Origin: Kwoniella bestiolae CBS 10118 | Taxonomy: Eukaryota; Basidiomycota; Tremellomycetes; Tremellales; Cryptococcaceae | NCBI RefSeq assembly: GCF_000512585.2 | Contig: NC_089248.1 | Coordinates: 1,364,001 to 1,428,000, forward strand | Reading direction: 5' to 3' | Length of the DNA stretch: 64,000 nucleotides | In this document: positions 1-11,994 of the stretch, piece by piece | Position numbering within the stretch: position 1 is the stretch's first letter | Layout: each line of letters starts with the position of its first letter | Program-made: the position numbers and the translations under genes | The notes under the pieces: generated by a model | What the model was told of the DNA's origin: nothing | Databases searched by the model: none | What the model saw: the letters and a program-made list of their open reading frames with translations, nothing else

Positions 1-510
1 AAGCGAGGTGCACAATGCCTCTGTGAGTCGTGCATTTGGGTCATTTGATTTCTGCGTATAATGAGAGGAAGGTTAGCTGGATGTATTGATGCTGTATCTG
101 CGAGTCAATACCTTACCAGGGTGGCGGATGCTGCCATTTTTTCCTCTTCTTTCCTTCGCTGGTAGGTCTGGAGATGATGTCTGAGGTGGTGATTGCGCGG
201 TTAGTGGAAACAAGTATAGCTGAGGCTGACGTTGAGACAAGCAGAATCCAACATCTTTTGGTCTTTTGTCTTGATCTTTGGGTTCACTGACTCGAGGTAT
301 AGCAAATGTCACGTGACATCCAAAGACATTACAAGATTACTCGCAGAGGTCTGTGCACTCAGAGATATATACTTGAGAGATTATCTTTAACACAACACAA
401 CCTCATAGCATATACATCTTTGCAACTCATAGACATATCCAACAGAATTGCAATCAAATCAGTATCTTCCCTAATCACATCAAATATAGTCTCTCATCGC
501 CTCACCCGCT
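1..510. other. left edge, no supported gene; promoter of the gene at 511
   Basis: No gene can be supported here. The minus strand has an open frame (73-312), but it lacks an ATG, and splicing at its only good donor (115-116) to the acceptor at 52-54 runs into a stop after three codons. The 200 bases before 511 are A/C-rich with CACA and CATC runs, as in the leaders of other genes in this window. A CACGTG palindrome sits at 310-315 and could be a bHLH-factor site; this is inference. Confidence 0.4.
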
Positions 511-1776
511 ATGTCCGGTCCACCCCCCTCAGCGACCCGGATCGTCCAATCCCTCCTATCCTCCCACCCGCACATGAACACCCAACAGATGTATCAAGCA
601 GCCACCGAGGGATTACGTCCGATCCTCCGACCGGCTCATGTGATAGATAACCAAGGTAGGATAAGGATGAAGAGAGTCAGTAATATGAGAGAGGGGAGGA
701 GACCTTGGGTACCTATGCCTACTGCTCCGTTCCCTGATCATCCGTTTAAGAGCGTCAAGTGGGTCTACGTCTGTCAACTACTTCTTCCTTATGTTATCAG
801 CTTCTCTGCTCTTATGTGCTCATCACTTGCACCGATTTCTCTCTTCCCTGATCCCTCAGTCTTATGGCAAGATTATCTAGGTGATATATGACTGATCCTT
901 GGCATACACAGCTTCCTCAAACGAACCATCCTCGCCTCTCTCGAATCGCAAGGCCTAATCCACAAAGCCCGTATCGAACGACCCATCGAAACAGACGAAG
1001 AGCGCCAAGAAGCCATAGCCACCGCAATGCGTCTAACAAGGAAAGACGAACGAACAGCCATGCGACTTAACGAACCCGTCCCTGTTCCGAGGATCCCAAA
1101 GACGACAGTAACAGAGTACGCCTGGAAGATGGGCTCGGCACCTGATCGTTCAGAACAAACAAGTATTTCAGAGAGGTTGGGCGGGGAAGCGGGATTCGAG
1201 AAGAATAATAGGAACAGGGATGTTCCGCCCCATCAGGTAGAGATTCTCGACGAAGAGCAGAGGGAGTTGAATAGGTTGAATGAGCTTGACGAGGAATACG
1301 ATAGAGCCTTGGCTTTGAGGATGCAGCGTGCGTGGGAGAAGAATCGCGGTCAATCCCTGGGACTTGGATCAAGCTCCACTGGTGAGGTGGAGGTGGAGGA
1401 GGATGAGATCAGTCGAAGATGGGATCAGGCAGTTCGATTGGAGGAGAAGTTCCTTGAATCTCAGGTTGTGGAACAGCAGCAGATCGAGGAGCGGCAACAG
1501 GCTAGAAGGGCTGCATTTAGGTTGGAAAGGGAGAGGAAGAAGCAAGAAAGAATGGAGGATGAGTTGGCTGGAAGGTTGCCGGCGATCAGAGCTGAGAGGA
1601 AGAGGATAGAGGCGTTGGAGGCTATTGAGAGTTATGCGAGACAGACGGGAGAGGATGTTAGTGGGTGGTATGAGGAGTTGGGGATAAATGAGGGGGAGGA
1701 GATACCTGTTAATGAGGATAGGAAGAAGAAGAGGGGAGGAGGTGGTGGTGGGTTCGGGCTGAAGAGGGACGTGTAG
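511..1776 (+). CDS. uncharacterised 370-aa coiled-coil protein
   Basis: Two exons: 511-758 and 912-1776, joined in phase (codon AA|C). The product has 370 residues. Residues 1-130 hold a compact part with a helix-rich pattern (NTQQMYQAATEG, then FLKRTILASLESQGLIHKAR) that could be a winged-helix-like fold. Residues about 200-340 are strongly charged and rich in E, R, K and Q, typical of a long coiled coil. The tail is Lys/Arg/Gly rich (KKKRGGGGGGFGLKRDV). No enzyme motif, membrane segment or clear targeting peptide is visible. I do not recognise the family; a mitochondrial ribosome or assembly protein is one guess. It converges with the zinc-finger gene at 1964-3019, with only about 190 bases between the stops. 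Confidence 0.75.
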
Positions 1777-1963
1777 GGTGATGATACGTAGGGCATCGTA
1801 CCTCCCTTCTAAAGGCAGGCAACATCTACTCTGACAGGTATTACAGAAGGACAAGCACACAACATGGGACAGAGTAGGCTGGATCTCGAGTACACATTAC
1901 ATAGCATTATATACATCACCTCATACACATTATAACGATCTAATGACCATAAAGCATTGAAGT

Positions 1964-3019
1964 CTATGCACCATTCGTACTAGTTTTCCCTTTACTCATC
2001 TTCGCTTCCCTCCTCTTCTTCAACATCTCCATCCGGGCTTTCAGCGAAGCCACACGCGAATCTGCGTCTTCCCTATGAGCGAGACGGGGTACGTTAGCAC
2101 GTGACGCACATCTCCAATATCAAGGTAAAGAGATCCAAAGACAGAGTTAAGAGCAATGGAGGCGAGACTTACTGTGCCCTCTCCTCCTCCTCTAGACGCC
2201 TGACAATCTCCTCCCTTTCCTCCCTCTCCAGCCGTTCTTTCCTCTCCTGCTCGCTCTCTTCAGGTTCTTCCTCCTGTACGTCCTGTTGTTGGTCTTCAGT
2301 AGGTTGGGCTATACGCACAGGTGCAGCTTCGTACGATGTCTGAGAAGGTATGATCTCCTTGTACGTCTTCCTCTTCCCTTGATTCTGCTTCACCTGGGGT
2401 TGAGCGGTGGATGTGGTAGAAGGGGTGTCGTCGTTAAGGGAGGATAAGAAATCGTCTAGCTCCGTATCTCCAGTAGATTGATTTGATTGAGTAGTAGGCT
2501 GAGGTTCTGGTTCAGGTGATGGTGAATTTGATTGAGGGGCAGGTTGATTCCCCGAAGAGAAGAATCCAGCAGGTAAGTTACCTCTTCCACCTTCTTCCTC
2601 CACCGATGTATTCTGTATCTTGGCTCTTTTGGAAGACTCTCCTTGTCCTTGAGGATCTGTAGCCTGGGGTAGTGGTCTCTTACTCTTTGCTTTGGCTTGG
2701 ACCAACTTCTCCTGTTCTGCTTTTTCTCGAAGTACGGACTGACGATGTTGTTTTGTGAGTAAGTGGGCATCCCATTGTTTGACTATGAACGCAGCACCAA
2801 AATACATCAGTATTTCCTCACTTCTCTTTCAAATGATAATGTCATAGAGAGGGGACAATCCCTTCCTTCAGTAAGAGAATTGTTCCAATGATAGCTCGTC
2901 AACTCACCTGGCGTAGCGCATATCGAGCACCTCAACACCCCCGCAGAATTGTACGCGGCGTAGGGGTGGGTGATTCGCGCTTCTGCCTTTTTGGCCCGTA
3001 GGAGTGATTTTGCGTCCAT
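1964..3019 (-). CDS. ZNF830/CCDC16-like matrin-type zinc-finger protein
   Basis: Exons on the minus strand: 3019-2908, 2782-2173 and 2072-1964; 276 residues with all junctions in phase. A single U1/matrin-type C2H2 finger is split by intron 1: C31 and C34 in LRCSICATP, then H44 and H50 in KQWDAHLLTKQHRQS. This matches ZNF830 (CCDC16), a nuclear protein linked to pre-mRNA splicing and genome stability in animals. The middle is low-complexity (Pro/Ser/Gln, acidic), followed by an E/R-rich coiled coil (about 200-260) and a basic end (MEMLKKRREAKMSKGK). Fusing exons 1 and 2 restores the finger exactly, which supports the model. A function in RNA processing is inferred from the family. Confidence 0.85.
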
Positions 3020-3290
3020 TGTGTGGTGGTCTAGGATGGGTGTGGTGGGTAGCGACTATACGAATAGAACTAGGTAACATGTATAAAGTCGCAAGGGATA
3101 CTACAATGTCCAAACAGCTTCAGCTTGACCTTTGATTCTGTACGAATGATGGTGGAATTTGATTCCGTGCTTGGTCCCTCCATCCTCCACTTTGATCGTC
3201 CACCAGGACAGAAGACAACCTTCTCTCTTCTCTCTTTCTTTCTTCTTTGACTGTTTCCCACTTCCACCAATCAGATCATCTAGCAGCAAT

Positions 3291-4129
3291 CATGAGGATC
3301 AGAAGTGTCCTCCCATACCTCCTCTACTTTGTGGGGGCTTTACTAGCAGACACAGAAATAATCAACTTCCATCTTCCCCTACTTCCCCCTTCTCCCACCG
3401 AGCGAATATCAATACCCGAATCCCCGTCAATCCATTCAATGTAAGTCTAGCTTCCCGATAAGACATTCCATGACCCATCATGAATCTGGAACTGACCACC
3501 AAAGAACGCAACAAGAACAGATTAAAACCCTCCCAACCACTCATTACCAACCTCTCATCTACCTCTCCCGAACTGCACTTCCTCCTAGATTTCGCAGAGC
3601 AGGATAAGCAGTATAATGGATGGACAACACGAGTCTCATGGCCTGGATCGGCAAGTCCTCCCTATCTAAATCTCATATACCCACCACCTGTGCGTTTCTG
3701 GTGATGTTCGGATATCTCAGCTGATAGTATCTCGTACAGTATCCCACAAGAATCAGTATAACTCCGCCTGATTCTTCACTTCACATTTCGATATCAGGTA
3801 CACCCCTCTCACCCAGAATGCCTCATCCGCTCTTATCATATCTGCCCTCACCCTTGAAACCCATCTTCTCCTCAACGCAAGCTCAATCTCAATCTCAACC
3901 TCATAGTATACAAATTAATCGAGAAGAAGGTTTCATCACGCCTATATCGATCATTCTCGAACCCCTCATACTGGGGATGATACCGCGCACTGCAATACCC
4001 ACGGTGTATCTCATACTTCTAGGAATTCTCATAGCGGGACTGAGCTTGCCCAGGGCCTTTCGATTGATCGAGTATCTGATTAATCAATTCAACGATGATG
4101 AGCTGAGGGGTACCAAGAAAGTCGAATAA
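3291..4129 (+). CDS. type I membrane protein with signal peptide, 237 aa
   Basis: Exons 3291-3440, 3516-3689 and 3740-4129; 237 residues. The N-terminus is a signal peptide (RSVLPYLLYFVGALLADT), followed by a lumenal region with RVSWPGSASPPYLNLIYPPP and a Ser/Pro-rich stretch. A single transmembrane helix (VYLILLGILIAGLSL, about 196-211) precedes a short cytosolic tail. This architecture and length fit a type I ER membrane protein such as the PIG-X/PBN1 subunit of GPI mannosyltransferase I, but I cannot confirm that family from sequence alone. Intron 1 uses an AAG acceptor at 3513-3515, the only AG that keeps the frame. It shares a 270-base divergent promoter with the ZNF830-like gene. Confidence 0.65.
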
Positions 4130-4254
4130 TTCTCCAATACAATACCCATACATGGACATGAATGCATTTGTATATTACAGGATTATATAATACAAGATAC
4201 CTTCTTTCTCGTAGATGATTTTCCCTTTCGCAATAAGCCAATGCAATAATCGCT

Positions 4255-7051
4255 TCACAGAACCACAGCCTCCTCGACACCTTCAAGCTCCTCCACCTCC
4301 TCAGGCGTCAGAACATTATCATTCTGGTTCTGTGTGAGTCTCGGAGGGACATGCGGTACGTTGCTGCCATTGATTTTCTTACGTCGATTGGCAATGATCG
4401 GCCAGAAATCCTCTTCATCACTTATCGTAAACTGAGGGAAACCAATTCATTAGTGATCAAAAATAAGATCAGGATTCACGTGCATATGATCCTCTCAGAT
4501 ATTGCACCATAAGACAAGGTTGAACAACAAGGAGGAAATGTTGGACGAGGAGACAATGGCGTATGGATGATGGTAGAACGCCAACTCACCTCAGATTTCC
4601 ATTCGACCCTACCAGGCAAAGCCACTCCAAACGGATTAAGATCCATACCATTCCCATCCGATCCTTTACTGTGCCTCGAGCCACTCATGGATATACGTCT
4701 CACCGCATGACCATCCGTTCCGTTAGGATTGGTCGAGATTGACAACTCTCTCCTCGAGGCAGCTTCGATAAGGCACGGTAGTCGGCTTGACCCATTTACA
4801 TTACTCGATGAATGGGATGGTGGTTTCTGCGTTTGGATAGGGATGGAACTAGGCATTTTGGAGGTTGCACTTTGCGTGGTAGTGATGTGATTGGCAATTG
4901 GACCAAGTCTGTTAGTCAATGATCCATTCGTCGAGGGAGGTATTGGTGTTTTTGGAAGTGTTGATGTTGATGTTGATTGTGTGGCTTTTGGAGCTAGTGG
5001 TCTAGCATTCAATAAAGGCTGAATAGGTTGAGTGGGTACAGGAGGCTTGAAGAATGATTTTATACTCTGTTGAATGTGAGTATGATTAACCATTCTCGAA
5101 CTCGGCATCGCTTTCGCTTTCGACAGACCAGCTAATGGTGTCCCATCTGGGGTCGGTATGATCTGTGTATGTGTTTCTGCGGGATTGATTCTCCGAGTTT
5201 TCGTCGAACTAGGTTTGATCACCTCCAGCGAAGAATCAGGTTCCTCCTCTTCTTCGGAGCTATCGATAAGTACCGCAGTACCGGGTGAAGTACCATCCAC
5301 ACCTGTCGTCTGACTATCACTCCTACTTCGTTTACTATATGTCCTCACCACTCGGTTAGATCTCCTTTCGACCTTTGATGGGGTTTCTTCATCAGCTACT
5401 GATGCGTTGGTAGTAGAGGTACTAGGCAGAGTAGCCCGACGTTTACGTTTATTGGACACCGAGATGGACGGCGGATCTCGGAGGGCTGCTACTCTCGCTG
5501 GAAGGACTATTGGAGGGGGAGTAAGGGATGGTGAGGGGGAGGGGGAGGTTCGAGAGGGGGTAGAGAGTCTCGAAGAAGGGTGTTGGGGCGTTGGGATTGA
5601 GCTTCTGGATCTGTTAGGAGACAGATGATATGTTGGCGTAACTATCATTATAGACCACCGTGATATCGAGATCTCGGTCGTACAAAAGCACGAGCGAAAT
5701 TGATTGAGGACAGAGAGATAGATTACTCACTTCTTTTGCTCGGGCGGTAAAAGCTCTTGAAACCTCTTCATCAAAGCTTCCCCCTCCCTTATCAACTGGA
5801 CTTTTAACCATTCCTCCCCCTTTTCCTTGATCTTCGCTTTCCCTTTCGCCCATTTGTCGACCCCGTCTTTTTGCTGCTCCGCCACTGCTTGCTTCTCGTT
5901 GTCCTCTTCAACCTTGGTATCACGTGCCTCACCATCAGTACCAGACGGGCCAGTGGTATACCTCTGTAGTATCGTATTGACAATCAAAACCCAATTCAAT
6001 TTCGGGATATTCTTCAAAAGGTCCAATCTTGATTTCATCTTGTACCTCTCGAATTGCAATTTCTCTTTCTCCCTTATACGTTGTCTTTTCTCGAATACTT
6101 CGTATTTACGATGCAAGGCGATATAGTATGAGTCGGAGGTATCTTCCTCAAGCTGTTAAAAATAACAATAATACGGATATGCATCAGCGATAGTCCTTAC
6201 TTGCATACTAAACGCATGGATAGGTGTTGTAAGGATGACCTTCGCGAACTCACCTCCTCACCTATCCCACCCCTTCTCAACCTCTTCACCGGACTAGTCA
6301 CACCCCTCCCCTTCCCCACAAATACCATCTCCTCCCTAGCTTCTTCCCTATCATCTTCCCCAGCTTTCACCATCACCCACTCGGGAACTTCTATCTTCTC
6401 TTCTTGCCCCAGCCGACCCTCGCCTTCCCCGTCAACAACAGACTTCCGACGGCTCGGAGTGAGGGTTATACGCGGGACATTCAGGTCTTGCTGGTTCGTC
6501 GTGGACGGTGTGGGAGGTGGGTGAACATGGGACAGGGGGAGGGAGGTGAGGTGGATTGGAAGGGTTGAGGGAGGGATCGTGGATGGTTCAGCTATCAGAA
6601 TCACATATCAGCATGAGTCGTTCTGCCCCCACGTTTCCTCAGTACACCGCAAGATAGAGTGGTGAGCTACAAAGGAGATTCAGTGGGAATAGTACCCACC
6701 CCACCTCTCCAACCAATCAATAATCATCTCCTCGACCTCCCTCATACCCTCCCCCCCACCTGCTGACCGTCTTATACGAGCAGGCAAGACACGTCGTTCG
6801 GTCACCTTTCCTTTCCCTTTAACATCTTTCTGTGTCGTATGCCCATGCCCAACTACACTGCCAGTCGAGTTGGAGTGGGACGGTCCAGCTTCGTTCTCAT
6901 TCCCAACCTCCACGTCCGTGTCGGCGTCGCTCCCGTTCTCTTGACCTCTACCTCGTATTGGTCTGATTCTGCTGTTTGCTGAAGATGTCGTAGTACTAGT
7001 ACTGAGATTGGGTAGAGAGCGTCGAGGTTGAACACGCTTTATAGGTGACAT
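4255..7051 (-). CDS. SAS4-like chromatin protein with a PIP-box
   Basis: Five exons on the minus strand: 7051-6700, 6591-6254, 6152-5731, 5610-4590 and 4431-4255; 769 residues, every junction in phase. Residues about 231-290 (SDSYYIALHRKYEVFEKRQR, then REKEKLQFERYKMKSRLDLL) resemble the SAS4 domain of the scaffold subunit of SAS-type MYST histone acetyltransferase complexes. The rest is mostly disordered, with Ser/Thr/Pro-rich tracts, a basic NKRKRR stretch (possible nuclear signal) and an acidic run. Residues about 551-558 read QQSIKSFF followed by KP, an exact PCNA-interacting PIP-box (Q-x-x-I-x-x-F-F). ATG at 7051 is used; a longer non-ATG frame lies upstream. Assignment to SAS4 is moderate; other coiled-coil chromatin proteins are possible. 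Confidence 0.75.
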
Positions 7052-7502
7052 TGTCCTGCATATCTCCTGGACCACTTTGATTGTCGGTATCGTACACCCC
7101 AGGGTATTGAGACGAGGTGAAGCTACGTCGAAGAAAGGAATGGACTGCTGAGTAATGAACGATTCAGAAGAATTGGTAGTCACGCCAGATCGCGTGATGA
7201 TGAGTAAGCAACTCCGAACGATGCTTTGAGCTGTACAAGGGCGTCGTGCTGATTCAGAGGTATATAAGACAGGTGTAGTGGAGATATAGCTGGATGTGTT
7301 CGTTATGTTATTTTGTTAACTTGTCTGACGAACGCGAAGGAGGAACGAGTAGTCGCAATAAATTGAATAACATCATTATTTCACTGGAATCCATCATCAC
7401 CACTCATTACTCATTACTCATCGCTCAGCGAATACATACACTACATCCATCCTCGCATTACTCCTCAGCATCGATTCAAAACTCGGATAGATCATAATCA
7501 AT
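7052..7502. promoter_or_regulatory. divergent promoter region
   Basis: About 450 bases separate the start of the SAS4-like gene (minus) from the TXNDC17-like gene (plus), so both must be driven from here. The last 130 bases before 7503 are rich in CATCA/CACTCATTACTC repeats, typical of leaders in this window. A TATATAA sequence lies at 7260-7266. No specific factor site is claimed. Confidence 0.4.
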
Positions 7503-8294
7503 ATGCCATTGCTAGCTAACCCGTGAGTAAATGATGATACTTGGGTAATCTGTTTCCCCTTGGAACCTCTACTCGGAAGCTGATCGAACAACCAGATACC
7601 CGCACGTATTCAACTCCCTCAATTCCACCGACTCGCCGGCCGTATCGTACCTGGTATTCTACTCGAACGTGGTGAATGGTCAGATGTGGTGTCCTGTGGG
7701 TGCACCCTCCCGTCACTCGAGTTTCAAGGATCTAGGTATTCGTGGTCATCATGGAGAGTAGTAACACTAACAGCTTCATTTGGGACGACAGGACTGTAGG
7801 GATGTGGAAAGTACGATCAAAGAGACTTTTGACGCCCCCGATAAACCTAGTAAGTCATCCTTTTACAGCTCATGAGAGTTATGCCATTGTGCAAGTTAAG
7901 ACCCCATTTGACCAAAGTGTGTATCGTTCAGAAGCTATCATATATTGGGTAGGCGATAGACCAGAGTAAGTCGTATCTGGTATGAGACGGCTCACAAACG
8001 ACCACCGTACTGACACACACCACCTCAAAAAAAACAGATGGCGAACACCCAAGAACAAAGCTCGAGTAGATTGGGATGTGCAGAGTATACCTACCATCCT
8101 GAGAATCGAGAATGTACGTTCGTCCATCGCTCTGCAATCTCGATTTCCGAGGGCAAGAACCAGAAGATCCTTCGAAATGTCGAGTACAAGGATGATAATG
8201 CTCATGTCTCGATATCTTATAGGGCAAAGAGACCGCTCGGTTGGTTGAGAGCGAGATATTAGATAAACAGAAGCTCGACCAATTCCTCAAATGA
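7503..8294 (+). CDS. TXNDC17/TRP14-like thioredoxin-family protein
   Basis: Six exons: 7503-7522, 7596-7695, 7792-7849, 7896-7965, 8038-8113 and 8223-8294; 131 residues. The active site is W38-C39-P40-D41-C42, the WCPDC motif of TXNDC17 (TRP14), a cytosolic disulfide reductase. The typical GDRPEWR and the cis-proline region IPTILRIENGKE follow, and the protein ends with a helix (ILDKQKLDQFLK), so the length agrees with the family (about 120-140). The first exon is only 20 nt, and the intron 7850-7895 (46 nt) is the only choice that keeps the frame. The motif is interrupted by intron 2 between P40 and D41. Both redox cysteines are intact. Confidence 0.9.
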
Positions 8295-8695
8295 TCGTTG
8301 ATATGCAGCAACACCTCCTTGTACACTGAAAAGAAAAGAGAGAGCAAGAATAGGCATCGAGTTGGAAGTAGCATCCGGTGATATCGATACATCTCGAAAA
8401 GGGCTAAGACATCTATCTAATCTATAAACAATCAATGTACAAGCTATACAGTATAAGGTATACAGTTGAACATCTCTAACTCAATATATGAATATCTTTA
8501 TCAATCGATACAATGTCAATCTTTGACTCCCTACTGCCAGTCACCACCACCCACTTACGGAAATATGTTGAGAACCAGCTCATCCGACGTGTGGTGCACC
8601 AGATCATCACGACTTCTTACTTTCCAGCCAACCATCTTTTGGTTATTCTTCACCATCCACTTCGCAGGAAGACTCAAGGTATCGCGCTCTCGTGC

Positions 8696-9312
8696 TCATA
8701 TCAGAGTCGCACTGAACCTCTTAGGGGAAGTCCCAGGACTAGAGGCTCTCGAGCTTCCCGCAGATGAGGAAGAGAGGGAAGGTACGGAGGATGATCTGCG
8801 CAGGTGTGTTTTGTGGTATGAAGGGGATGGTGCGATTGTACGATGCGAATCCGATACCAGTCGATGGAAGGTGCGTTCTCTCGAAGAGGCGGCGTTGGTG
8901 TCCATCTATCAACAGGTTGGGGTTATCAGTGTCATGTCCCTCATCGAATATCACGGAACCAAGGGTATGTTGATCAGCTCACCTCATATGGAAGATCCAA
9001 CCCCAAACCATCTATACCTCTCCGGCTTCGATTTGTACATTTCCTTCTTCTTCGCCCATCATCCCCCTCATCTTCCTCTGACTGAATCAGATTCCAACCC
9101 TCTATAGTTTTATGATCTCTCACGATCTTCTCTGAACTCTTCCTCTCCTCCTCATCATGAGCATGTCTAACCTTCCGTCGCCTCTTCTCCCTCTGCTCCT
9201 TCAAGTACGCCACATACTCTGCCTGTTCCTTTTCGTCAGGCGACAGGGGCTCTGTAGAAGGAAGGGCGGCGAGAGCAAAGGCGAATACCAGCGATGCGAG
9301 GATGATGGGCAT
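8696..9312 (-). CDS. small Ser-rich protein with signal peptide, 179 aa
   Basis: Two exons: 9312-8983 and 8905-8696, phase 0 at a GTGAGC donor. The N-terminus MPIILASLVFAFALAALPST is a clear signal peptide or anchor. Residues 25-70 are a charged helix (EYVAYLKEQREKRRRKVRHA); the C-terminal 70 residues are Ser/Arg-rich (SSVPSLSSSSAGSSRASSPG). No known domain is recognised. It could be a secreted or ER-lumenal protein, but the charged middle could also be the cytosolic part of a single-anchor protein. It converges with the TXNDC17-like gene. Confidence 0.6.
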
Positions 9313-9930
9313 GGTGTGGGTAGACCGACGGGGTATGTTGAAGCAAATCGGAATGTGCTGTGCAGGGGTGGATCAAGATGAGCAAGCGGAGGATAGTGTG
9401 AGAGCACGGGATGCGTACTGGTGAGGGGGTGTCTATTGATGAATACTGTCTTCAGATAACTGATGGGGTTCGCTGATGTATCAGTCCAAGTGCTTATAGC
9501 AAGATGATCAGGTTTGAGAGAAGTAGTCGAGATAAGCTTTGTCATCAAGATACAAATACAAACAACATCGACCTGGTACAGTATCATTTTCCACTAGCAA
9601 GCTTATAGATGAATAAAACGTCGCACCATAGAACTGGTTCACCTCTTTTGAATCTACCACGAGTAGCTTACTTTTTAGCGTCTAATCTATGATGGGAACA
9701 TTACTTAATCGATGTTACCCTGAACCTGTTATGGTAATACCCCATATTAATCTAGGGTCATACCGCAGATATTGATACCGCATACCGCCGGATGCAAAAA
9801 GCGGATTTTCATTCGAGATGGCTGAGAGACGTCCACAAAGATAGCTTGATTCGTACATCTTATCCTACAATCGTACTTGTGCACATCATCTTCATATCAT
9901 TATCGTTATATCCACAACAATCCCAGTAGC
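9313..9930. other. intergenic, no gene seen
   Basis: About 620 bases containing the promoter of the 8696-9312 gene and the 3' end of the 9931-11994 gene. Short repeats of ATACCGC occur at 9762-9790. No reading frame with credible coding character was found. Confidence 0.4.
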
Positions 9931-11994
9931 TTACTTGCCACCAAGATCCTTAATGTACGCCTCGATCTTCTCCAGATTGGCTTTACCAAAGATATCTTCA
10001 TCCGATCGAGCCTTGATCTTCTCATTCGATTCATCTGCAGGTTCCCCCGTGTTGACTGTACCATCAAGCAATCGAATTATATTCGCCGAGATATGAGCGG
10101 TCTACAGGGTATCATCAGTCAGCTTGTCGATGGGCTAAAGAGTGTCCACAACCACCTGGTCTCAGCTCACCTTCAAGATCGCTTCTGACAATACCGGTTC
10201 ATCATCGATCGTTACCTCTGACTTGCTTTCTCCTCCGTGTCCATTCGGTTGTCCGTTAAGCTCAACTTGATCTTTGCTGACGTGGCTGGACGAAGTTTCA
10301 TCAAGGTCCACCTTCGATGCGATACTAGGAGTCTCGCCTTCTACCACTCCACCTTGGACTCCGTCTTCTTCATTTCGTCCATTTCTTATACCCTCATCCT
10401 CCACTTCTCCTTCTCTTTCGTCATAATCATCTTCCGCTTCCCCCACCCCATTCTCCTGAATATCCATACCCTCCTCTCCCCTCTCCTCTTCTATCCTAGC
10501 TCCTCCCACTCGTTCAGCTCCCCCACCCAACTCCTGCGCCAGCCCCCCAACAACACTCCTCAACCTCTCAATCTCCTCCCTCAACCCACTAATCTCATCC
10601 CGCACATTCGGAATCATCACATTCCCTCTCAACATCTCCGCATTTGATCTAAGTGGGGGTGTGGGGAGGGACGAGTATTCGGTAGAAGAGGTCGTGGTGA
10701 ATCTTCGATTGTTTGGTGTTGAGAAGATATCGTGGGGGTGGACCGATGAGGATCGTCTTGAAGCTATTGGTGATTCCATGTCCGGTACGATTACGTCGTT
10801 CCCATTCGCAGAATCATTTTGGACTTGATCTTAGGGATGTTCGTATAATGGTGATCCCCTCCTCTCCACCTCTATTTCTTCCAAACCTGCGTCATACTCG
10901 TCATTCACCTCACTCTGATCATGTTGAGGTCCTTGAAAAGACGATTCTCCCATCTGCGCTCCTAATTGGGAAGGATCCGCCCCGAAGAAATCAGGAAACA
11001 AACTTGATAATTGATTCCTAACGTATTCCATCCAAATCTCATCTTGGTCCTGAGACAGACCCACTTCATAGCGTATTCGAGCTTCCTCTTCGGGAGAAAG
11101 CTGTTCTTGCGCTAGTCCTATCACCTCTTCGGTGTCTTCCTCTCTTTCATCATTCCCACCCTGATCTCCGTCACCATCAATCACCTGAGACTCATCGTCC
11201 ACTTGTCCTGGAGGACCTCGAGATTGAGATTGAGATTGAAAAGCATATTGCATAGCACCCGAGATCCTCCTTCCTCCCGGGATGGAAGGCTGCTGATGTA
11301 CATGTACTGAGCTGATCCTACCTCTGGGCAGGTCGGAGGTGGAGCTTGATCGTGGAGGGGTCAGGGTGATATCTTGGTTGGAAAGGGATGAGACCGCTCG
11401 TGGGTGGTTGAGAGAGGATATCCAACCCTTGAGTCGTCGGTTCGCTATGGGGTATCGATGGGGGGGCTTGGGGGAGGTGGACTTGGGCAGGAGAGAAGGA
11501 GTCGAGGGTGAGGTCGGTGCATTGTCGTTGGGGACAGGGATGGAAGAGGGATAATCTGATTTATCATCCGATATAAGGGGTGTAGATGACACCTCTTGTC
11601 CCTCCTCGGTAAGATCCTCTCTCTGGGAAGTAGTATCATGTCGAGCAGTTGAACCAGGAATAATATCGTCTTGATGTTCAATCATCGATATCTCCCCAAC
11701 AGGGGAAAGCAATCCATCAACGTGATCTTCCTCTTGCGCTTCCTCCTCGTTGACACGTTCATCACCTCGACCATTCACAGCTTTTTCTTGATCTCTCCAT
11801 ACTTCCGAGTCATCCCCTCTCTTCTCCTTCCCAAGTCCATCCATCAGTTTCACAGCTACGTCCTCCCTTGTTAACATCTGTACGGATTCTTGCATTGAGG
11901 GAGGGGATGGCGGATCGCCAGTGCGGGTATTGCTTTTGAAGTCTTGTGAATCCAATTTGAGAGAGGGAGAGGTGGTTGTGGTGAGCGGCGACAT
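9931..11994 (-). CDS. uncharacterised low-complexity protein, about 636 aa
   Basis: Minus-strand exons 11994-10914, 10829-10171 and 10101-9931; about 636 residues. Unspliced, an in-frame TAA lies at 10833-10831 between two halves that share one frame. An intron with a GTGAGG donor at 10913 and an AG acceptor ending at 10830 (84 nt) or 10824 (90 nt) removes it and keeps the frame, so I model one gene. The protein is largely disordered and acidic, with a helix at ISGLREEIERLRSVVGGLAQ that may be a coiled coil, and an ordered segment EIWMEYVRNQLSSLFPDFFG. The last exon encodes a conserved-looking end (ISANIIRLLDG, then ANLEKIEAYIKDLGGK). I do not recognise it. Two separate genes is the alternative. 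Confidence 0.55.

Noticed and set aside
73..312. 79-codon minus-strand frame at the left edge
   Set aside because: It lacks an ATG in frame, and splicing at its only good donor leads straight to a stop. It may be chance or part of a gene running off the window.
10237..10647. 136-codon plus-strand ORF opposite the 636-aa gene
   Set aside because: Shadow of the low-complexity coding strand of the minus-strand gene.
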